Shown here one piece after another: positions 62,366-64,000 of a stretch of DNA of 64,000 bases; position 1 is the first letter of the stretch; every line of letters starts with the position of its first letter. The notes under the pieces are model-generated. The model was given only the letters and a program-made list of their open reading frames with translations, made no database searches and was not told where the DNA came from. The DNA comes from CAYTZH01 sp964442285. Its GTDB lineage: Bacteria > Myxococcota_A > UBA9160 > JAFDET01. The stretch covers positions 1-64,000 of the forward strand of contig CAYTZH010000014.1 in NCBI GenBank assembly GCA_964442285.1, written 5' to 3'. The position numbers were made by a program, and so were the translations under genes.

Positions 62366-64000
62366 GCTACCTCCCCCGACGGCGGCGCCTGGAACGCCAG
62401 CTCCGAGGCGAGCCGTGCGCGGACCTCGCCCACCTCGCGCGCCGTGCGTGCGGCGTCCCAGCCGAGCAGCCGGCCGACCTGTCTCGCGACGGGCTCGAGC
62501 GCCGACTCCCGGGCATCGGGGTGGTAGAGAGGCAGGCGCAGCCGCCGGTAGATGACATCCTCCAGCCCGAGGGCTCCCTCCCGGGTCACCGCCCAGGCCG
62601 CCTCGCCCTCCAGCACGTCCGGATCGCTGCCCTCCAGCGGCGCGGCACCCCGGTCCGCGACCTCGGGCGCCTCGGTCCCGTAGAGCCGGGCCAGGCGCGC
62701 GGCGCTCGTCTCCGACAGACCCGCCCGGGCCACCAGCGAGGCCGCCAGGGCCTCGAGGTCGCCGTCGAAGTCGCCGCCCGGGAGCGGCGTCTCCTCGCCG
62801 GGCTCGGCCAGCGTCAACGCGTGTCGCGCCGCCGCGTGCTCCACCGTCTGCCGCGCCATGGGCCGATAGCCCGTGAGCTTGCCCCCGGCGATGGTCACCA
62901 CACCGGCCGGACCGTCGAGCACCTCGTCCTTGCGGGAGATCTCTGTCGGTGCCCGACCGGGCTGGGCGATCAGCGGGCGCAGGCCGGCCCAGGCGCCCAC
63001 CACGTCCTCGCGCCGCAGCGGCTCCCCCGCGAACGTCCCGGAGACCGGCTCGAGCAGATACTCCACGTCCTCTGCGTCGATCTCGGGCCAGGTGGTGTGA
63101 CCGCCGGCGTAGGTGGTGTCGGTGGTTCCCACATAGGTGCAGCGCCCGCGCGGGATGGCGAAGATCGTCCGCTTGTCCCGCGTGTTCAGCAGCACCATGT
63201 GGCGCAGCGGCACCCGCTCCCGGCGCAGGGTGATGTGGACGCCCTTCGAGAGGTGGAGCAGGGGTGCCGTGTCGGAGTCCTCCAGGGCGCGGACCGCGTC
63301 CACCCAGGGACCCGCGGCGTTGATGACGCAGCGGGCCCGCACCCGCAGGGTGCGTCCGCTCAGGCCGCAGCAGGCCTCCACCCCGACGGCCCGGTCGCCC
63401 TCCTGGAGGATGGCCGTGACCCGCGCCCGGCTCGCCACCGCTGCGCCGTCGGCGACGGCCGCGCGCACGTTGGCCAGCACCAGGCGCGCATCGTCGGTGA
63501 GGTACTCCCGGTAGACGCACGCCAGGGGGTACCGCTCGCGGTCGATCAGCGGCTCGTGCTCGGCCAGCTCGTCCCGGCTCCAGTTGCGGTGGAGGTCGTC
63601 CCCCTCGACGGCGCCGAGCTTCTCGTAGGTGGTGATGGCCGCGCGCATCTTGAGCAGACCCGCCCGGGATCGCACGGGGACCACCAGCCAGAGCGGCTCG
63701 GCCAGGTGGGGCGCCAGGCGATGGATCACCTTGCGCTCCAGCGCGGTGGAGCGGACGGTCGCGACGTCGCCCATCGCCAGGTAGCGCAGACCGCCGTGGA
63801 TGAGCTTGGAGGAGCGGCTGGAGGTGCCCGACGCGAAGTCCTCGGCTTCCAGCAGCGCCACCGAGAGACCCCGCGCCGCAGCCTCCCGCGCCACGCCCGC
63901 CCCGGTGATGCCCGCGCCGATCACGACGCAGTCGAACGACTCCCGCTCGAGCCGGTCGAGCGCGGGCTCGCGCTCGCGCGCGTCGATGGACCCAGTCGCC
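62362..64000 (-). CDS. glpD: Glycerol-3-phosphate dehydrogenase (FAD), 5' end outside window
   Basis: At least 546 codons; the frame stays open to the window edge, so the true start lies beyond it. It oxidises glycerol 3-phosphate to dihydroxyacetone phosphate at the membrane. FAD loop FDCVVIGAGITGAGVAREAAARGL near the visible start, SSRSSKLIHGGLRYL, VINAAGPWVDAV, FAIPRGRCTYVGTTDTTY and VVTIAGGKLTGYRPMA; the C-terminal domain (LYGTEAPEVADRG to VGEVRARLASELAFQ) is present. It overlaps the ADPS-like gene by four bases. Confidence 0.95.
   Translation of the reverse strand, partial: ATGSIDAREREPALDRLERESFDCVVIGAGITGAGVAREAAARGLSVALLEAEDFASGTSSRSSKLIHGGLRYLAMGDVATVRSTALERKVIHRLAPHLAEPLWLVVPVRSRAGLLKMRAAITTYEKLGAVEGDDLHRNWSRDELAEHEPLIDRERYPLACVYREYLTDDARLVLANVRAAVADGAAVASRARVTAILQEGDRAVGVEACCGLSGRTLRVRARCVINAAGPWVDAVRALEDSDTAPLLHLSKGVHITLRRERVPLRHMVLLNTRDKRTIFAIPRGRCTYVGTTDTTYAGGHTTWPEIDAEDVEYLLEPVSGTFAGEPLRREDVVGAWAGLRPLIAQPGRAPTEISRKDEVLDGPAGVVTIAGGKLTGYRPMARQTVEHAAARHALTLAEPGEETPLPGGDFDGDLEALAASLVARAGLSETSAARLARLYGTEAPEVADRGAAPLEGSDPDVLEGEAAWAVTREGALGLEDVIYRRLRLPLYHPDARESALEPVARQVGRLLGWDAARTAREVGEVRARLASELAFQAPPSGEVA

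Overview
The window is high-GC DNA (roughly 70% or more by eye) packed with bacterial genes. The mixture of genes points to an uncultivated lineage of the old 'deltaproteobacteria' (Myxococcota, Binatota or a relative): a DUF1302-type outer-surface protein, an MMPL/RND lipid-type transporter, two WS/DGAT acyltransferases, a spermidine synthase-like membrane fusion, a receiver-PilZ response regulator, a lysine-rich FYDLN protein, PEP-CTERM proteins with an exosortase, sigma-54 promoters and a membrane-bound chemoreceptor. No rRNA, CRISPR array, prophage or plasmid functions were found. The only mobile DNA is a wrecked ISNCY-type element at the left edge.

Layout. 1-720: ISNCY remnant. 886-7775: FYDLN protein, a small coiled-coil membrane protein, a Slt-like lytic transglycosylase, a GH10-like lipoprotein and the queuosine pair queA-tgt. 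7914-13469: chemoreceptor, ROK sugar kinase, lipoprotein, receiver-PilZ regulator and small secreted proteins. 13621-13697: an initiator tRNA gene with its own promoter and terminator. 13856-19798: three PEP-CTERM proteins around a very large, frameshifted DUF1302-like gene that has a near-consensus sigma-54 promoter. 19795-23181: Pcm, a SAM methyltransferase, an SDR/DUF2867 protein and a 59-residue membrane peptide behind a helically phased CTAG array. 23287-31171 (minus strand): two WS/DGATs, an ATP-grasp ligase, an AstE-like zinc hydrolase and glycogen phosphorylase. 31309-36735: spermidine synthase-like fusion, a small C-anchored protein, a fourth PEP-CTERM protein, a tyrosine phosphatase and a CBS-DksA fusion with a second sigma-54 promoter. 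36755-44448: PBP-like serine hydrolase, MmyB-like regulator with a DUF2834-like partner, a membrane sulfatase-like protein and the MMPL transporter. 44662-48023: amidohydrolase with a palindromic operator, and a secreted 5'-nucleotidase. 48285-51704: a compact phosphatidylserine decarboxylase / Lgt-like / flavin monooxygenase operon. 51626-54620: SnoaL-like protein, enoyl-CoA hydratase with a second copy of the palindrome, alpha/beta hydrolase and exosortase-like protein. 54653-57456: an amidohydrolase lipoprotein with a sialidase-fold partner. 57748-64000: transglutaminase-like protein, pgl, pgi, an alkyl-DHAP-synthase-like flavoprotein and glpD running off the right edge.

Togetherness. Glucose handling is spread over several loci (ROK kinase, Pgi, Pgl, GlgP). 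Lipid functions recur (WS/DGAT, Psd/Lgt-like, MMPL, DUF1302, GlpD with an ADPS-like enzyme, enoyl-CoA hydratase). The exosortase at 54111-54620 could sort the four PEP-CTERM proteins, which lie 20-41 kb away. Most antisense open frames, some over 1,400 codons, are by-products of the GC-rich codon usage. I did not find a clearly new defence or biosynthetic system. The most unusual items are the WS/DGAT-to-GlgP gene row, the Psd/Lgt-like/monooxygenase operon, the sigma-54-driven CBS-DksA fusion, the shared TetR-type palindrome and the phased CTAG array.
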